A stretch of DNA of 51,253 bases from Oscillospiraceae bacterium (GCA_017624715.1 JAGAMN010000030.1:1-51253); one strand, 5' to 3'. Counted from the stretch's first letter, positions 8,154 through 17,768 are shown. The notes: generated by a model not told the origin, from the sequence alone. Made by a program: numbers and translations.

Positions 8154-10994
8154 ATGCAAATGAAAGCCAAGAAAATCAAAACATTACCGCCCAAGCCCAA
8201 GTTTGAATTCGGATGGATCAACTTGGTGCTGGCCTTTTTATTCCCTCTGATCAGTATGCTGTTTTACATGAAGGGAGCAGAAGTCTGCCCCTTTGGTGAT
8301 TACTCCATGCTGTATTCTGACAATTACCACCAGTATTTTCCCTTCTTTAAGGCTTTCCGCCAGGCTCTCCTCAGCGGCGACTCTCTGCTGTACAACTGGG
8401 ATGTGGGCATGGGTCTTGACTATCTGGGTCTATTCTCCTACTACCTCTCCTCTCCCCTGAACCTGCTGTGCGTGTTCGTGCCGGAGGGATCGGTTCTGGA
8501 GTTTTTCTCCCTGCTGGTACCCTTTAAGATGGCCTTTGCCAGCCTATTCTTCGCCATTTTCCTGAAAAAGATGTTTGGCAAGGACGACCTGTCTCTCCCG
8601 ATTTTCGGCACATTCTACGGCATGTGTGCCTGGGCCATGGGCTATCAGTGGAATCTTATGTGGCTGGATAGCTTTGCTCTGCTCCCCCTGGTAGCTTTGG
8701 GCACCATCAGCTTGCTCCGGGACAAAAAGTTTATTCTTTACACCATTTCCCTGTTCTTGGCCATTTATGCCAACTATTATGTTGGATTTTTCGTTTGTAT
8801 TTTCGTCCTGCTCCTGTTCTTCTGCTACCAGATCTGCCGGGGCAAAAGCGTCAAGCGGATGTTCCAGGACTTGGTGCGCATCGGCTTTTTCAGCGTCATC
8901 GCCATTGGCATGACCGCCTTCCTGACCCTGCCGGCCTTTACCGCTCTGCAGTCTACACAGTCCAGCGTCAACACTTTCCCGGAGGGCTTTGCTGTCAACA
9001 TCATCTCCGGCCAGAGCGTGACCACCGCAAAAACCGCCTGGGAGGCCTATAAATCCGCTAAAGAAGCCGACAGCGACCTCTTCCGGCTCATTGGCCTTTG
9101 GCTGGATGCCGTCTTTGCCTCCATCCCTCCGCTGTGGGATGGCATGGTCAAGGTTGCCGGCAACATGCCCGGTGGCCTGGAACCTACTTTCAAAGAAGGT
9201 CTGCCCAACCTTTACTGCGGTGTGGGAACCATTATCCTGGCCTTCCTGTTCCTGACCACCAAGCACGTCCGTAAATCCGACAAGATCTGCGCCGTTTCCC
9301 TGTTGGTGTTCTTTATCCTCAGCTTCATCATCCGTCAGCTGGACTATATCTGGCACGGCTTCCATTTCACCAACATGATCCCCTACCGGTTTAGCTTCCT
9401 GTTCAGCTTCGTCATGCTGTATATGGCCTATCGGGCTTTCCTGCTGCGCCGCCACATGAAGATCTGGCAGATTTTGGCCGCCGGTGCATTGGCACTGCTG
9501 ATCATCAGCCGGGGCGATCTTACCAACAAAGAGTACACCACCTACAACTTCACCTTCTTCGTGCTGTACCTGGGCTGTCTGATCGTCCATCAGCTGGGCT
9601 GCCGGATGCCCGAGAACCCCAAAAAGAAAGTCCTGCACCGGATCTGCCGGGGTCGTATTTACCGCCGCATCGGCGCTACCGCCGTGCTGCTGGTTGTCAT
9701 GGCTGTGGAGCTGATCATGAACACTGTGAACTTCTCCGTCACCTTCCCCCGCACCAACGCAATTAACTACCCCAAGGGCACTTTTTCTGCCGAACAAGCC
9801 GTCAGCTATATGAAGTATCACGAATCCCTGCGGGATAATGAACTTTTCTACCGCACCGAGGTCACCCACTCACAGACTCTGAACGACGGTGCGCTGAACG
9901 GTTACCACGGCATTTCCACCTTCACCAGCTCCGCAAACGTGAAGGTCACTGAGTTTATGAAAGCCCTGGGCTACGGTGCAAAAAACACCTACAACCGCTA
10001 CTGCTTTGAAGAGGCATCCCCGGTGTCCAACCTGTTCCTGAATCTTAAATATATGCTGGAGCGGGACGCAAAAGTCGAAGAAAACCCCTATTTCACCACC
10101 GTTCACAACTTTGAAAGCATATATATTCAGCAAAACAATATGTATCTGCCCCTGGGCTTCCTGGCAGAAAGCACTCTGGCAGAACTGCCTTTCAATAACG
10201 CCAATATTTTCGGCTTCCAAAGCGAACTGTTCCGGGCCGCCACTGGTCTTGAGGATGCTGTTTGGAACTACACACCCTACGAATGGCTGACCTTTACCGA
10301 GCGCAATGTAGAGATTCAATCCTCTACCGCCGCCGGCTACTGCACCTACCAGGCCGGCGCGACCACCGGTTATGCGATCTATAACTATAACATCGAAGAA
10401 GCCGGCTTTATGTGCCTGGATATCACCATGCCCGGCCGGAACACCTACAATGTTTACCGCAACGGCCAACACCTGTTTACCGAAAGCATCAGCCTGCCCC
10501 AAACCATTGCAGTCGGTCAGGTAGCCCCCGGGGATTTGATCGAAATTCGGGTAACCTGCAATCCCAATACCAGCAACTCCCTAAACATCAAGGCCGTTCT
10601 GTTGGACGATACGATTTTCCGCAGAGGCTACGATATCCTCTCCGCCTCCACCTTGAATTTGACAGAGTTCTCCAACACCGTTGTTGAGGGCATCATCCAC
10701 TGCAACCGGGACGGCCTGCTCTACACCTCCATTCCCCAGAACGGCACCAACTGGCACGCCTATGTAGACGGTCAGGAAGTGGACATCCGGCTGGTAGGCG
10801 ATGTCATGATTGCCCTGGATCTGACTGAAGGCGACCATACCATTCGCTTTGAATACCGCAACCCCGCTTTTGAAATGGGTCTGACGGTTTCTCTGATTTG
10901 CCTTGGCTTGTTCGTGGCCGCCATCATTTTGACTGCCACCTATCCCAAGTACAAACCCCTTGTAGACAAGGCTTTGGCCAAGTTCCACAAATGA
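8154..10994 (+). CDS. YfhO-family polytopic membrane protein (GT-C-like)
   Basis: 946 residues. The N-terminal half contains about a dozen hydrophobic segments, starting with INLVLAFLFPLISMLFYMKG. The first outer loop contains the YSDNYHQYFPFFKAFRQ motif with acidic residues, as in YfhO and other GT-C-fold glycosyltransferases. The C-terminal half (from about residue 520) is a large extracytoplasmic domain ending in one more membrane helix and a basic KYKPLVDKALAKFHK tail. Bacillus YfhO and Listeria GtlB relatives decorate teichoic acids with sugars from a lipid carrier. That role here is inference. It is a single gene between a promoter and a terminator. Confidence 0.85.
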   Translation: MQMKAKKIKTLPPKPKFEFGWINLVLAFLFPLISMLFYMKGAEVCPFGDYSMLYSDNYHQYFPFFKAFRQALLSGDSLLYNWDVGMGLDYLGLFSYYLSSPLNLLCVFVPEGSVLEFFSLLVPFKMAFASLFFAIFLKKMFGKDDLSLPIFGTFYGMCAWAMGYQWNLMWLDSFALLPLVALGTISLLRDKKFILYTISLFLAIYANYYVGFFVCIFVLLLFFCYQICRGKSVKRMFQDLVRIGFFSVIAIGMTAFLTLPAFTALQSTQSSVNTFPEGFAVNIISGQSVTTAKTAWEAYKSAKEADSDLFRLIGLWLDAVFASIPPLWDGMVKVAGNMPGGLEPTFKEGLPNLYCGVGTIILAFLFLTTKHVRKSDKICAVSLLVFFILSFIIRQLDYIWHGFHFTNMIPYRFSFLFSFVMLYMAYRAFLLRRHMKIWQILAAGALALLIISRGDLTNKEYTTYNFTFFVLYLGCLIVHQLGCRMPENPKKKVLHRICRGRIYRRIGATAVLLVVMAVELIMNTVNFSVTFPRTNAINYPKGTFSAEQAVSYMKYHESLRDNELFYRTEVTHSQTLNDGALNGYHGISTFTSSANVKVTEFMKALGYGAKNTYNRYCFEEASPVSNLFLNLKYMLERDAKVEENPYFTTVHNFESIYIQQNNMYLPLGFLAESTLAELPFNNANIFGFQSELFRAATGLEDAVWNYTPYEWLTFTERNVEIQSSTAAGYCTYQAGATTGYAIYNYNIEEAGFMCLDITMPGRNTYNVYRNGQHLFTESISLPQTIAVGQVAPGDLIEIRVTCNPNTSNSLNIKAVLLDDTIFRRGYDILSASTLNLTEFSNTVVEGIIHCNRDGLLYTSIPQNGTNWHAYVDGQEVDIRLVGDVMIALDLTEGDHTIRFEYRNPAFEMGLTVSLICLGLFVAAIILTATYPKYKPLVDKALAKFHK

Positions 10995-11000
10995 TAACCA

Positions 11001-11030
11001 TCCCCCACAGGAATCTCCTGTGGGGGATTC
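11001..11030 (+). terminator. Terminator hairpin after the YfhO-family gene
   Basis: Perfect 12-bp stem (11001-11012 with 11016-11027, 3-base loop). The T-tract is short (TTCTCAATT), so termination may be incomplete. Confidence 0.65.
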
Positions 11031-11034
11031 TCAA

Positions 11035-11063
11035 TTGACAAGTTGCAACAAAAAATATATAAT
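11035..11063 (+). promoter_or_regulatory. Full-consensus sigma-A promoter upstream of the structured leader
   Basis: TTGACA (11035-11040), 17-base spacer, TATAAT (11058-11063): both boxes are perfect. Transcription would start near 11070, giving a leader of about 200 bases before the PTS-IIC-like gene. Confidence 0.9.
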
Positions 11064-11069
11064 CATCTC

Positions 11070-11238
11070 AATGTTTCCGATCTGTGAAGAACGGGCAAAG
11101 ATCCACCGGTGCAGAGGCTGTCTCGGGTGGATCGGCACTGAAGGCGACTGGTCATCCGTGGTGGAAAGCAAAGATATACCGCTTAGTTGTCCCGAGCCGC
11201 CTAGGGTCGGCGTTTATCGCTGACGCACGCTTTTTCAG
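11070..11238 (+). ncRNA. Structured leader RNA, candidate riboswitch/attenuator (unassigned class)
   Basis: The leader has several complementary segments. GATCCACC (11100-11107) pairs with GGTGGATC (11126-11133). CTCGGG (11122-11127) pairs instead with CCCGAG (11191-11196), and this overlaps the first helix. A small GCCG/CGGC hairpin has the loop CCTAGGGT. GTCGGCG (11206-11212) pairs with CGCTGAC (11218-11224), followed by GCACGC and then CTTTTT, an imperfect terminator. The mutually exclusive helices ahead of a terminator are the layout of a transcriptional riboswitch. The CCGCCTAGGG segment faintly resembles the 3' half of ZTP riboswitches, but the 5' half does not fit. I do not assign a ligand. 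Confidence 0.6.
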
Positions 11239-11273
11239 CAGACCTATTCTACTGAAAGAGAGTGAAACCGCAT

Positions 11274-12356
11274 ATGAACAAATTTCTCGCATTTCTCAAA
11301 CGGAAGGACATTGTCTTTTCCGGCAAGCGCTACGGCATCGACGCTTTGGGTGCTATGGCCCAGGGTCTTTTCTGTACATTGCTTGTAGGCACCATCCTTG
11401 ACACCGTTGGACAGCAATTCAGCATTCCCTTTTTGAATGCGGTGATTGCCGGGACCTATACCATTGGTGGCCTGTGTAAGGCTATGGTGGGCGTTGGCAT
11501 CGCCGTGGCTATCGGCTATGCGCTTCATTGCCCGCCCCTGGTGCTGTTTTCCCTGATCCCCGTAGGCTTTGCTTCCAATGCCATGGGTGGTGCAGGCGGA
11601 CCGTTGGCAGTATATTTTGTCGCCATCGTCGCCTCGGAATTCGGCAAACTGGTGTCCAAAGAAACCAAAATCGACATTTTGGTCACCCCCCTTGTCACCA
11701 TTTTGGTAGGCATTGGCTTTGCCGCCTTGGTTGCCAAGCCCATTGGCACAGCTGCTTCTGCCGTAGGTGATTTTGTAAAATGGGCCACAGTCCTGCAGCC
11801 CTTCTGGATGGGCATGCTGGTCTCCGCGGTCATTGGCATTGCGCTGACTCTGCCTATTTCCTCTGCTGCCATTTGCGCAGCTTTGGGACTTACCGGCTTG
11901 GCCGGTGGTGCTGCCGTTGCCGGTTGCTGCGCCCAGATGGTAGGCTTCGCTGTGATGAGCTTCCGGGAAAACCGCTGGGGCGGTTTGGTGGCTCAAGGTA
12001 TCGGCACAAGCATGCTGCAAATGCCTAATATCGTAAAAAATCCCCGCATTTGGATCCCCCCCACCCTGGCATCCATGATCACCGGCCCTCTTGCCACTTG
12101 CCTGTTTAAGCTGGAAATGAACGGTGCTCCCGTATCCTCCGGCATGGGCACCTGCGGATTTGTCGGTCAGATCGGTGTGTATACCGGTTGGGTCAACGAT
12201 GTGGCCGCCGGTGTAAAGGATGCCATCAGCGCAATGGATTGGATGGCCATGGCACTGATCTGCTTTATTCTGCCGGCAGTACTCAGTTGGTTCTTCTGCG
12301 AACTTCTGCGCAGATGGGGCTGGATCAAGGAAAATGACCTGAAATTGGATCTGTAA
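11274..12356 (+). CDS. PTS-EIIC-like membrane transporter (PTS_EIIC_2 type)
   Basis: 360 residues, almost entirely hydrophobic with about nine or ten membrane segments and Gly-rich loops. Examples are GIDALGAMAQGLFCTLLVGT, NAMGGAGGPLAVYFVAIVASE and the C-terminal SGMGTCGFVGQIGVYTGW. This matches the stand-alone PTS IIC-like family found without EIIA/EIIB partners; none is encoded nearby. The transported substrate is unknown. The ATG at 11274 is preferred; an in-frame GTG at 11262 sits inside the AAAGAGAG ribosome site. The strong promoter and long structured leader suggest control by a small molecule. Confidence 0.75.
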   Translation: MNKFLAFLKRKDIVFSGKRYGIDALGAMAQGLFCTLLVGTILDTVGQQFSIPFLNAVIAGTYTIGGLCKAMVGVGIAVAIGYALHCPPLVLFSLIPVGFASNAMGGAGGPLAVYFVAIVASEFGKLVSKETKIDILVTPLVTILVGIGFAALVAKPIGTAASAVGDFVKWATVLQPFWMGMLVSAVIGIALTLPISSAAICAALGLTGLAGGAAVAGCCAQMVGFAVMSFRENRWGGLVAQGIGTSMLQMPNIVKNPRIWIPPTLASMITGPLATCLFKLEMNGAPVSSGMGTCGFVGQIGVYTGWVNDVAAGVKDAISAMDWMAMALICFILPAVLSWFFCELLRRWGWIKENDLKLDL

Positions 12357-12363
12357 TTACATA

Positions 12364-12392
12364 AACCCAGGGCATTTGCCCTGGGTTTTTTC
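12364..12392 (+). terminator. Terminator after the PTS-IIC-like gene
   Basis: AACCCAGGGC (12364-12373) pairs with GCCCTGGGTT (12378-12387), then a run of T, directly after the stop codon. Confidence 0.9.
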
Positions 12393-12421
12393 TTGTCATT
12401 TGTAAAACTTCGTGATACAAT
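12393..12421 (+). promoter_or_regulatory. Promoter of the DUF3298-like lipoprotein gene
   Basis: TTGTCA (12393-12398), 17-base spacer, TACAAT (12416-12421), 20 bases before the start codon at 12441. Confidence 0.7.
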
Positions 12422-12440
12422 TATTTTAGCAGGAAGAAGC

Positions 12441-14045
12441 ATGAGAAAGGATGTGTATCGGATGAAAATCTTACGGGCAGTTATTGGTCTGGTTTTGATT
12501 ATCTCCCTCTTCACAGGCTGCGAATCGAATATCGCAAACCCTCCCGTAGTTCCGGCAGAGCTATCCGTCGAAGAAGAGATCATTTATGACTACTATTACA
12601 ACGCCACATCCTTAGACTTCCAAACGCAGCATTTTCCCGATGAGATCTCCTTGCGTTTCCGGGGTGCTTTCAGCGATACCTATGTGGTATTTGTAGACGG
12701 TCCTTTCGAATACAGCACCGAAAACATCAACGAATATGTCAATGGTATTCGTTTTCATTTCCCCATGGGCAAGCGACTGTTTGCTTACCACCAGGGCACC
12801 TTTTATACCCTGACAGACGCCTTTGAGCTGGGCTTTTTGACGGCAGCCAATGTGGAACAACTAAAAATCAACTATTCGAGCCTTGGAACAGACCGGGATG
12901 TAAAAGGCGAAGTGCCCACCGAATGGGCCGAGTGCGCCCACAACGGCAATGCACCGTCCACTGAGCCCACCATCGAATCCACCCCGCCAGTAACGGTCAC
13001 CCAGCCCACAGAACCCACTACCCCCACCGAAACCACCGCACCCACAGAACCCATTGATATTATGGAACTGCTGCCGGATATTCCTGCTGTCACCGAACCC
13101 TGTGAAAAGCCGGAAGTCATGAGCGCGGAAACGCTGGTGTATACCCTCTATGACCGTAATGTCACCTGGACCGACAAATGGCGCGATCAGCAATCCGTCA
13201 CGATCCGATTGCCTGCTGTTCTTCCTTTCTGCGACGGCGCCGTCGAGATCAATAAGGAGATCTCCATCGCCGCCGAATACCGTCTGTATTCCATCCGCAG
13301 AGACTACACCAATCAATCTCGCGCCTATTACGAAGAAATCAGTTACACCGCCACCCTAAGCGGTAATATCCTCAGCATCACAATATCCACCCGGGACGAT
13401 CAGCGCAATGTCTACCATGACATCTGGAACCTGGACATTGAAACCGGTGAAAGTCTGAACACCATCGATCTGGCGCAGCGGTATTTGCAGGAAAGCTATC
13501 CCGTTTTCATGCAGCATTGCTACTATAACACCATCGAATATTTCAAAGCAAACCCCCTGGTGGATGCCGATCAGCAAGAGAAGCTTCTCCAGCAGTTGAA
13601 CGCCTATCCCCTTGACACTGTACCCGGACATACACTGCACCTGAACGAGAACGGCAATCTCATGGTCACTTTCCAAGCCCCACAGTTCAGTGTAAAGATG
13701 ACGCTTCCCTTTACGGAATTTGATTCCTACAGATGGGAGGGTACGGACGAAGGTGGCTACACCTGGATGTTCAATGTGCGCCCCAGCGAGGGTAGCAGCG
13801 AAGGATGGTCAGATACTATCCTGGAGTGCTTCTTGTTAGACCCGCAGCAATTTGTGAAGTATCTCTCCCTGGAGGAAACCGCTACAATTTCTAAGATCGC
13901 ACGTAGGCTCAATTCCCCACTGTACCTTCCTGAGGACATTGCAGACTACACTGCTCTGTGTGAAAGCATCCGAGATAACGCTGATAATCCCAAGGTTGCC
14001 GAAACCGCACAAATCCTATTGGATGCGCTTGACCAACCCAGATAA
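12441..14045 (+). CDS. Lipoprotein with Thr/Pro linker and DUF3298/RsiV-like domain
   Basis: 534 residues. The signal peptide ends at a lipobox (SLFTGC, Cys27). A first folded part (about 30-150) is followed by a Thr/Pro/Glu-rich linker with repeated T-E-P-T units. A C-terminal domain follows in which a strand-rich stretch, YTATLSGNILSITISTRDD, leads to an HDIWNLDIETGESLNTIDL segment. The phrase 'D-x-x-T-G-x-x-L-x-x-x-D-L' after an extracytoplasmic strand is typical of DUF3298 (RsiV-like) proteins. The match is by eye only. An alternative start is the ATG at 12462; 12441 has AGGAA at better spacing. Single-gene unit; role unknown. Confidence 0.7.
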   Translation: MRKDVYRMKILRAVIGLVLIISLFTGCESNIANPPVVPAELSVEEEIIYDYYYNATSLDFQTQHFPDEISLRFRGAFSDTYVVFVDGPFEYSTENINEYVNGIRFHFPMGKRLFAYHQGTFYTLTDAFELGFLTAANVEQLKINYSSLGTDRDVKGEVPTEWAECAHNGNAPSTEPTIESTPPVTVTQPTEPTTPTETTAPTEPIDIMELLPDIPAVTEPCEKPEVMSAETLVYTLYDRNVTWTDKWRDQQSVTIRLPAVLPFCDGAVEINKEISIAAEYRLYSIRRDYTNQSRAYYEEISYTATLSGNILSITISTRDDQRNVYHDIWNLDIETGESLNTIDLAQRYLQESYPVFMQHCYYNTIEYFKANPLVDADQQEKLLQQLNAYPLDTVPGHTLHLNENGNLMVTFQAPQFSVKMTLPFTEFDSYRWEGTDEGGYTWMFNVRPSEGSSEGWSDTILECFLLDPQQFVKYLSLEETATISKIARRLNSPLYLPEDIADYTALCESIRDNADNPKVAETAQILLDALDQPR

Positions 14046-14054
14046 TGCGTTGCA

Positions 14055-14086
14055 AATCCGCCCCGGTGACCGGGGCGGATTTTTTA
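14055..14086 (+). terminator. Terminator between lipoprotein gene and tex
   Basis: AATCCGCCCCGG (14055-14066) pairs with CCGGGGCGGATT (14070-14081) followed by T residues. Confidence 0.9.
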
Positions 14087-14148
14087 CTTCCCATTCACGA
14101 TCTTTTGTGGTATGATAATAATTGATATTAAACACAAGGAGTACCCCT

Positions 14149-16275
14149 ATGCAGACCATTGCTGAAATTCTGTCCGCTGAACTGAATCAAAAGCTCAGCT
14201 ATGTAGAAAATGTCATCGCCCTGATGGATGAAGGCAACACCATCCCCTTCATCGCCCGTTACCGCAAGGAAATGCACGGCGCAATGGACGACACGGTTCT
14301 TCGTACCCTGGAGACCCGGCTGACCTATCTGCGCAATCTGCAGCAGCGCCGGGACGAGGTGAAAAATTCCATTGAAAACCAGGGCAAGCTGACCGAGGAA
14401 CTGTCCGCCGCCATTGATAACGCCACCACTTTGGCAGAGGTGGAAGACCTGTACCGTCCCTACAAGCAGAAGCGCCGCACCCGTGGCTCCGTGGCCCGGG
14501 AGAAGGGTTTGGAGCCTCTGGCCGCCGCCATTTTCGCCCAGGACGGACAAGATCCCGCCGTGTTGGCGCAAGATTATGTAAACCCAGAAAAGGGTGTGGA
14601 AACTGTCGAGGATGCCCTCCAGGGCGCTTCGGATATCATCGCCGAGGATCTTTCCGACGATGCCGCCATCCGCAAAAATCTCCGGGAGCTGATGAATCGG
14701 AAGGCTGTGCTGACCTGCCATGCAGAAGACCCGGAGCAAGACAGCGTTTACAGGCTTTATTACGACTTTTCTCAACAAGTGAATCGACTGCTGGACCACC
14801 AAATTTTGGCTATAAACCGGGGCGAAAAAGAGGGAATTTTGAAAGCAAATGTGACCCTTCCCGGCAACGACGGCCCTGCCTGCGTGATCCGTGCCGCCCT
14901 GAAGCCCACCGCATTTGTGTCCACATTTGTCCGGGCAGCGGCAGAAGATGCCTATGAGCGTCTGATTTTCCCCTCGCTGCAGCGGGAAATCCGCAGCGAC
15001 CTGTCCGACCGGGCTTATGCCGGTGCGATCCACAATTTTGCACTGAACCTGAAGCCTTTGCTGATGCAGCCCCCCGTTAAGGGCTTTGTGACCATGGGCT
15101 TGGACCCCGGATACCGCAACGGCTGCAAGGTCGCCGTGGTAGATGCCACCGGCAAGGTGCTGGCCACCTCCGTGGTGTATCCCACCTTTAATGAACGGAA
15201 AAAGCAGGAAGCCATCGAGGTTCTGTCAGGACTGATGAAGCGCCACAAGGTGCGCCACATTGCCATCGGCAACGGCACTGCTTCCCGGGAAACCGAGGCC
15301 ATGACCGTGGAACTGCTGCGGTCGTTCCCCGAGGCCAGCTACATGATCGTCAACGAGGCCGGTGCTTCCGTGTATTCCGCCTCTCCCCTGGCCGCGGAAG
15401 AATTCCCGGAATTTGATGTGAATCTGCGCAGCGCCGTGTCTATCGCCCGACGGCTGCAGGACCCACTGGCAGAACTGGTAAAGATAGACCCCAAGGCCAT
15501 CGGCGTGGGCCAGTATCAGCATGATTGCCCTCAGAAGGAACTGGGCTGCGCTCTGGGCGGCGTAGTGGAAGACTGTGTTAACGCCGTGGGCGTGGATGTG
15601 AACACCGCATCTCCCAGCCTGCTGCAGCAGGTTTCCGGTCTGAACGCCACCACTGCCAAGAACATCGTGGTGTTCCGTGAGGAAAACGGCCCCTTCGGCA
15701 GCCGTGCGCAGCTGAAGAAAGTGCCCAAGCTGGGCCCCAAGGCCTTCCAGCAGTGTGCTGGATTCCTCCGGGTGCCCGAAAGTAAAGAGCTTTTGGACAA
15801 CACCGGTGTTCACCCCGAGTCCTACGATGCTGCCAAAAAGCTACTGACGCTGCTGGGCGGCGATCTTTCCACCCTGCCCGGCAAGCTGGATGCCTACGGT
15901 GTTTCCAACGCCGCCGCCCAGTGCGGTGTCGGCGAACCCACCTTAATCGACATTGCCAAAGAATTGAGTAAGCCCGGTCGTGACCCCCGTGACGAGCTGC
16001 CTGCCCCTATCCTGCGCAAGGATGTGCTGGAAATGAAGGATTTGAAGCCCGGCATGGAGCTGACCGGCACGGTACGGAATGTTATCGATTTCGGCGTTTT
16101 CGTGGATATCGGTGTTCATCAGGACGGCCTGGTGCACATCTCTCAGGTCGCCAACCGCCGCCTCCGTCACCCCAGCGAAGCTGTAAAGGTGGGCGATGTG
16201 GTCAAGGTCGTGGTGCTGGAAGTGGACGAAAAGCGCCATCGCATCAGCCTGTCCATGAAACAGGCCAAGGGATAA
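14149..16275 (+). CDS. tex: Tex-family RNA-binding transcription accessory protein
   Basis: 708 residues, typical for Tex. The N-terminal helical region opens AEILSAELNQKLSYVENVIAL and contains IPFIARYRKEMHGAMDD. A YqgF/RNase H-like domain begins near GLDPGYRNGCKVAVVD (about residue 319). Helix-hairpin-helix repeats (VNTASPSLLQQVSGL, KVPKLGPKAFQQCAGFLRV) follow, and a C-terminal S1 domain (GMELTGTVRNVIDFGVFVDI) ends the protein. Tex associates with RNA polymerase and structured RNA and affects expression of many genes. The start ATG has a CAAGGAG site. It stands alone between terminators. Confidence 0.95.
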   Translation: MQTIAEILSAELNQKLSYVENVIALMDEGNTIPFIARYRKEMHGAMDDTVLRTLETRLTYLRNLQQRRDEVKNSIENQGKLTEELSAAIDNATTLAEVEDLYRPYKQKRRTRGSVAREKGLEPLAAAIFAQDGQDPAVLAQDYVNPEKGVETVEDALQGASDIIAEDLSDDAAIRKNLRELMNRKAVLTCHAEDPEQDSVYRLYYDFSQQVNRLLDHQILAINRGEKEGILKANVTLPGNDGPACVIRAALKPTAFVSTFVRAAAEDAYERLIFPSLQREIRSDLSDRAYAGAIHNFALNLKPLLMQPPVKGFVTMGLDPGYRNGCKVAVVDATGKVLATSVVYPTFNERKKQEAIEVLSGLMKRHKVRHIAIGNGTASRETEAMTVELLRSFPEASYMIVNEAGASVYSASPLAAEEFPEFDVNLRSAVSIARRLQDPLAELVKIDPKAIGVGQYQHDCPQKELGCALGGVVEDCVNAVGVDVNTASPSLLQQVSGLNATTAKNIVVFREENGPFGSRAQLKKVPKLGPKAFQQCAGFLRVPESKELLDNTGVHPESYDAAKKLLTLLGGDLSTLPGKLDAYGVSNAAAQCGVGEPTLIDIAKELSKPGRDPRDELPAPILRKDVLEMKDLKPGMELTGTVRNVIDFGVFVDIGVHQDGLVHISQVANRRLRHPSEAVKVGDVVKVVVLEVDEKRHRISLSMKQAKG

Positions 16276-16289
16276 CCATTTGACGAAAT

Positions 16290-16318
16290 TTGACAGTATT
16301 CGGATTTTTTGTTATCAT
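16290..16318 (+). promoter_or_regulatory. Promoter of the lipoprotein gene downstream of tex
   Basis: TTGACA (16290-16295), 17-base spacer, TATCAT (16313-16318), 39 bases before the start codon. Confidence 0.8.
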
Positions 16319-16357
16319 AAGCCCACCGATACTACACAAAGGCAAGGAGCGCTTTTT

Positions 16358-17764
16358 ATGAAACACGCTTTGCGGCTAATCGCCGCTGTCCTTTCCTGGA
16401 TCTTGATATTCAGCCTGGTAGCCTGCGACCAGCCCGGTAACGAACCGGAACCCGGCTCGCAGCCAACGGAGCCCACAGCCTCCGCTGTTGATATTTACAA
16501 TTCCGCCAAGTCCGCCCTGGTCTTCGCGCCTAACAGGATCACGACCTATAATGTGAAGACCGAACGGAACATAGCGGGGCAGACCTATACAGAATCCGTC
16601 GAGGGTGTCGCTTCTTTCAGCAATGTCGGAGCTGAAGAAATGATCGCCGTTATTAAAGAAGATCTGGACTACGGCAACCTGTCGACAGAACACACACTCA
16701 GCTTCTGCAATGGCACAGCATACAGCCGCATCAGCGGCAGCACCTTTGGCGCGGATATGACTGCGGAAGCTTTCATGGCAACCCAGCTTCCCGTTGCGCT
16801 ATTGGACACTTCCCTGTATGATTCCGTTGTCCGGACCCTCACGGCTGACGGCTTCATGATTTCGTTCAATGTTCCCCGGGAGCTGGAATCCTGGCTGAAT
16901 GTCCCTGGCGACGCAGCAATCAATACCGCCTACGGCATTGCCTACCTGGATAAAGACGGTGTGCTGGTGCAAACAGACTACTACGCAAATTACACCTGCA
17001 GCAATGTGGTTTTTACCGTAATAGCCTCCCTCAAGTGCACCACACCGGCACAGCTGGAGCTGTCTGCCCTGCATCCGGAGCACCCGGAGGATTATGCAAT
17101 GCTATCCTGTCTGGAAGCGCCCAAGCTGCTGCTCCGGGCCGCCGGTGATATTTTCTCTTCCAAGGTGATCTCTGCCAGTGCCGAAGAAACCATTTATAGC
17201 CAGATCATCCCCCTGACTCGGCAGAGAAAATGCCAAATGGAGATTTCCGGCACTTCCGATACCCTGTCCGCTCGGCTTTCCAACACCATCACCATCAAGG
17301 ATTACCGAGATCAGGCCAGCACCACCATGCAGGCGTATACATTTGCCAACGGCAGCTGCACCCTCTCCATTGATGGCGGCGATCCTACAGCGCAGCCCGG
17401 CATCAATGCCGACGGCATGCGCACCAGCATTGAAGACACTCTTTTATCCGCCCTGTTCGCAACCCGGTACTTGTCCGGCGCCACTATGACAGTTCAGGAT
17501 GGTGTCTACCGATTGGATTTTTCTGGAAACGAGGCGTATTGCAGCGATCTGACCCGGGATTTGAGTGCGTTTCTGAATTTGTCCATGGATGGTGTCAGTT
17601 CTCATCATGCCACCCAGGCCAGCGGTTATCTGTGCATCGACAAGGTCACCGGTCTACCGGTGGCAATGGGTATCTACTTTACCCGAACCCACGTGTTTGG
17701 TGACATTCCCTATGTGCTGTCCTATCAACTGGATCAAACAGTGACTCTCTCCCCTGCAGACTAA
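16358..17764 (+). CDS. Uncharacterised lipoprotein
   Basis: 468 residues. It has a type II signal peptide (MKHALRLIAAVLSWILIF..., lipobox LVAC, Cys23) and a short Pro/Glu/Thr linker. The long domain that follows is strand-rich, with amphipathic segments of the kind seen in LolA-like or DUF6612-like lipoproteins (for example YNVKTERNIAGQTYTESVEG). No catalytic motif is apparent. I do not recognise a function. The ATG at 16358 has AAGGAGC at good spacing; the upstream open frame contains the promoter. Single-gene transcription unit. Confidence 0.7.
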   Translation: MKHALRLIAAVLSWILIFSLVACDQPGNEPEPGSQPTEPTASAVDIYNSAKSALVFAPNRITTYNVKTERNIAGQTYTESVEGVASFSNVGAEEMIAVIKEDLDYGNLSTEHTLSFCNGTAYSRISGSTFGADMTAEAFMATQLPVALLDTSLYDSVVRTLTADGFMISFNVPRELESWLNVPGDAAINTAYGIAYLDKDGVLVQTDYYANYTCSNVVFTVIASLKCTTPAQLELSALHPEHPEDYAMLSCLEAPKLLLRAAGDIFSSKVISASAEETIYSQIIPLTRQRKCQMEISGTSDTLSARLSNTITIKDYRDQASTTMQAYTFANGSCTLSIDGGDPTAQPGINADGMRTSIEDTLLSALFATRYLSGATMTVQDGVYRLDFSGNEAYCSDLTRDLSAFLNLSMDGVSSHHATQASGYLCIDKVTGLPVAMGIYFTRTHVFGDIPYVLSYQLDQTVTLSPAD

Positions 17765-17768
17765 AAAC

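Noticed and set aside
11100-11238. ZTP, lysine or guanidine-I riboswitch
   Set aside because: Single short matches exist (CCGCCT like ZTP, CTAGGGT like guanidine-I, GGTGC like lysine), but the remaining conserved parts of each class are missing.
15226-15813. Long minus-strand frames opposite tex
   Set aside because: Antisense to an intact conserved gene, without start signals.
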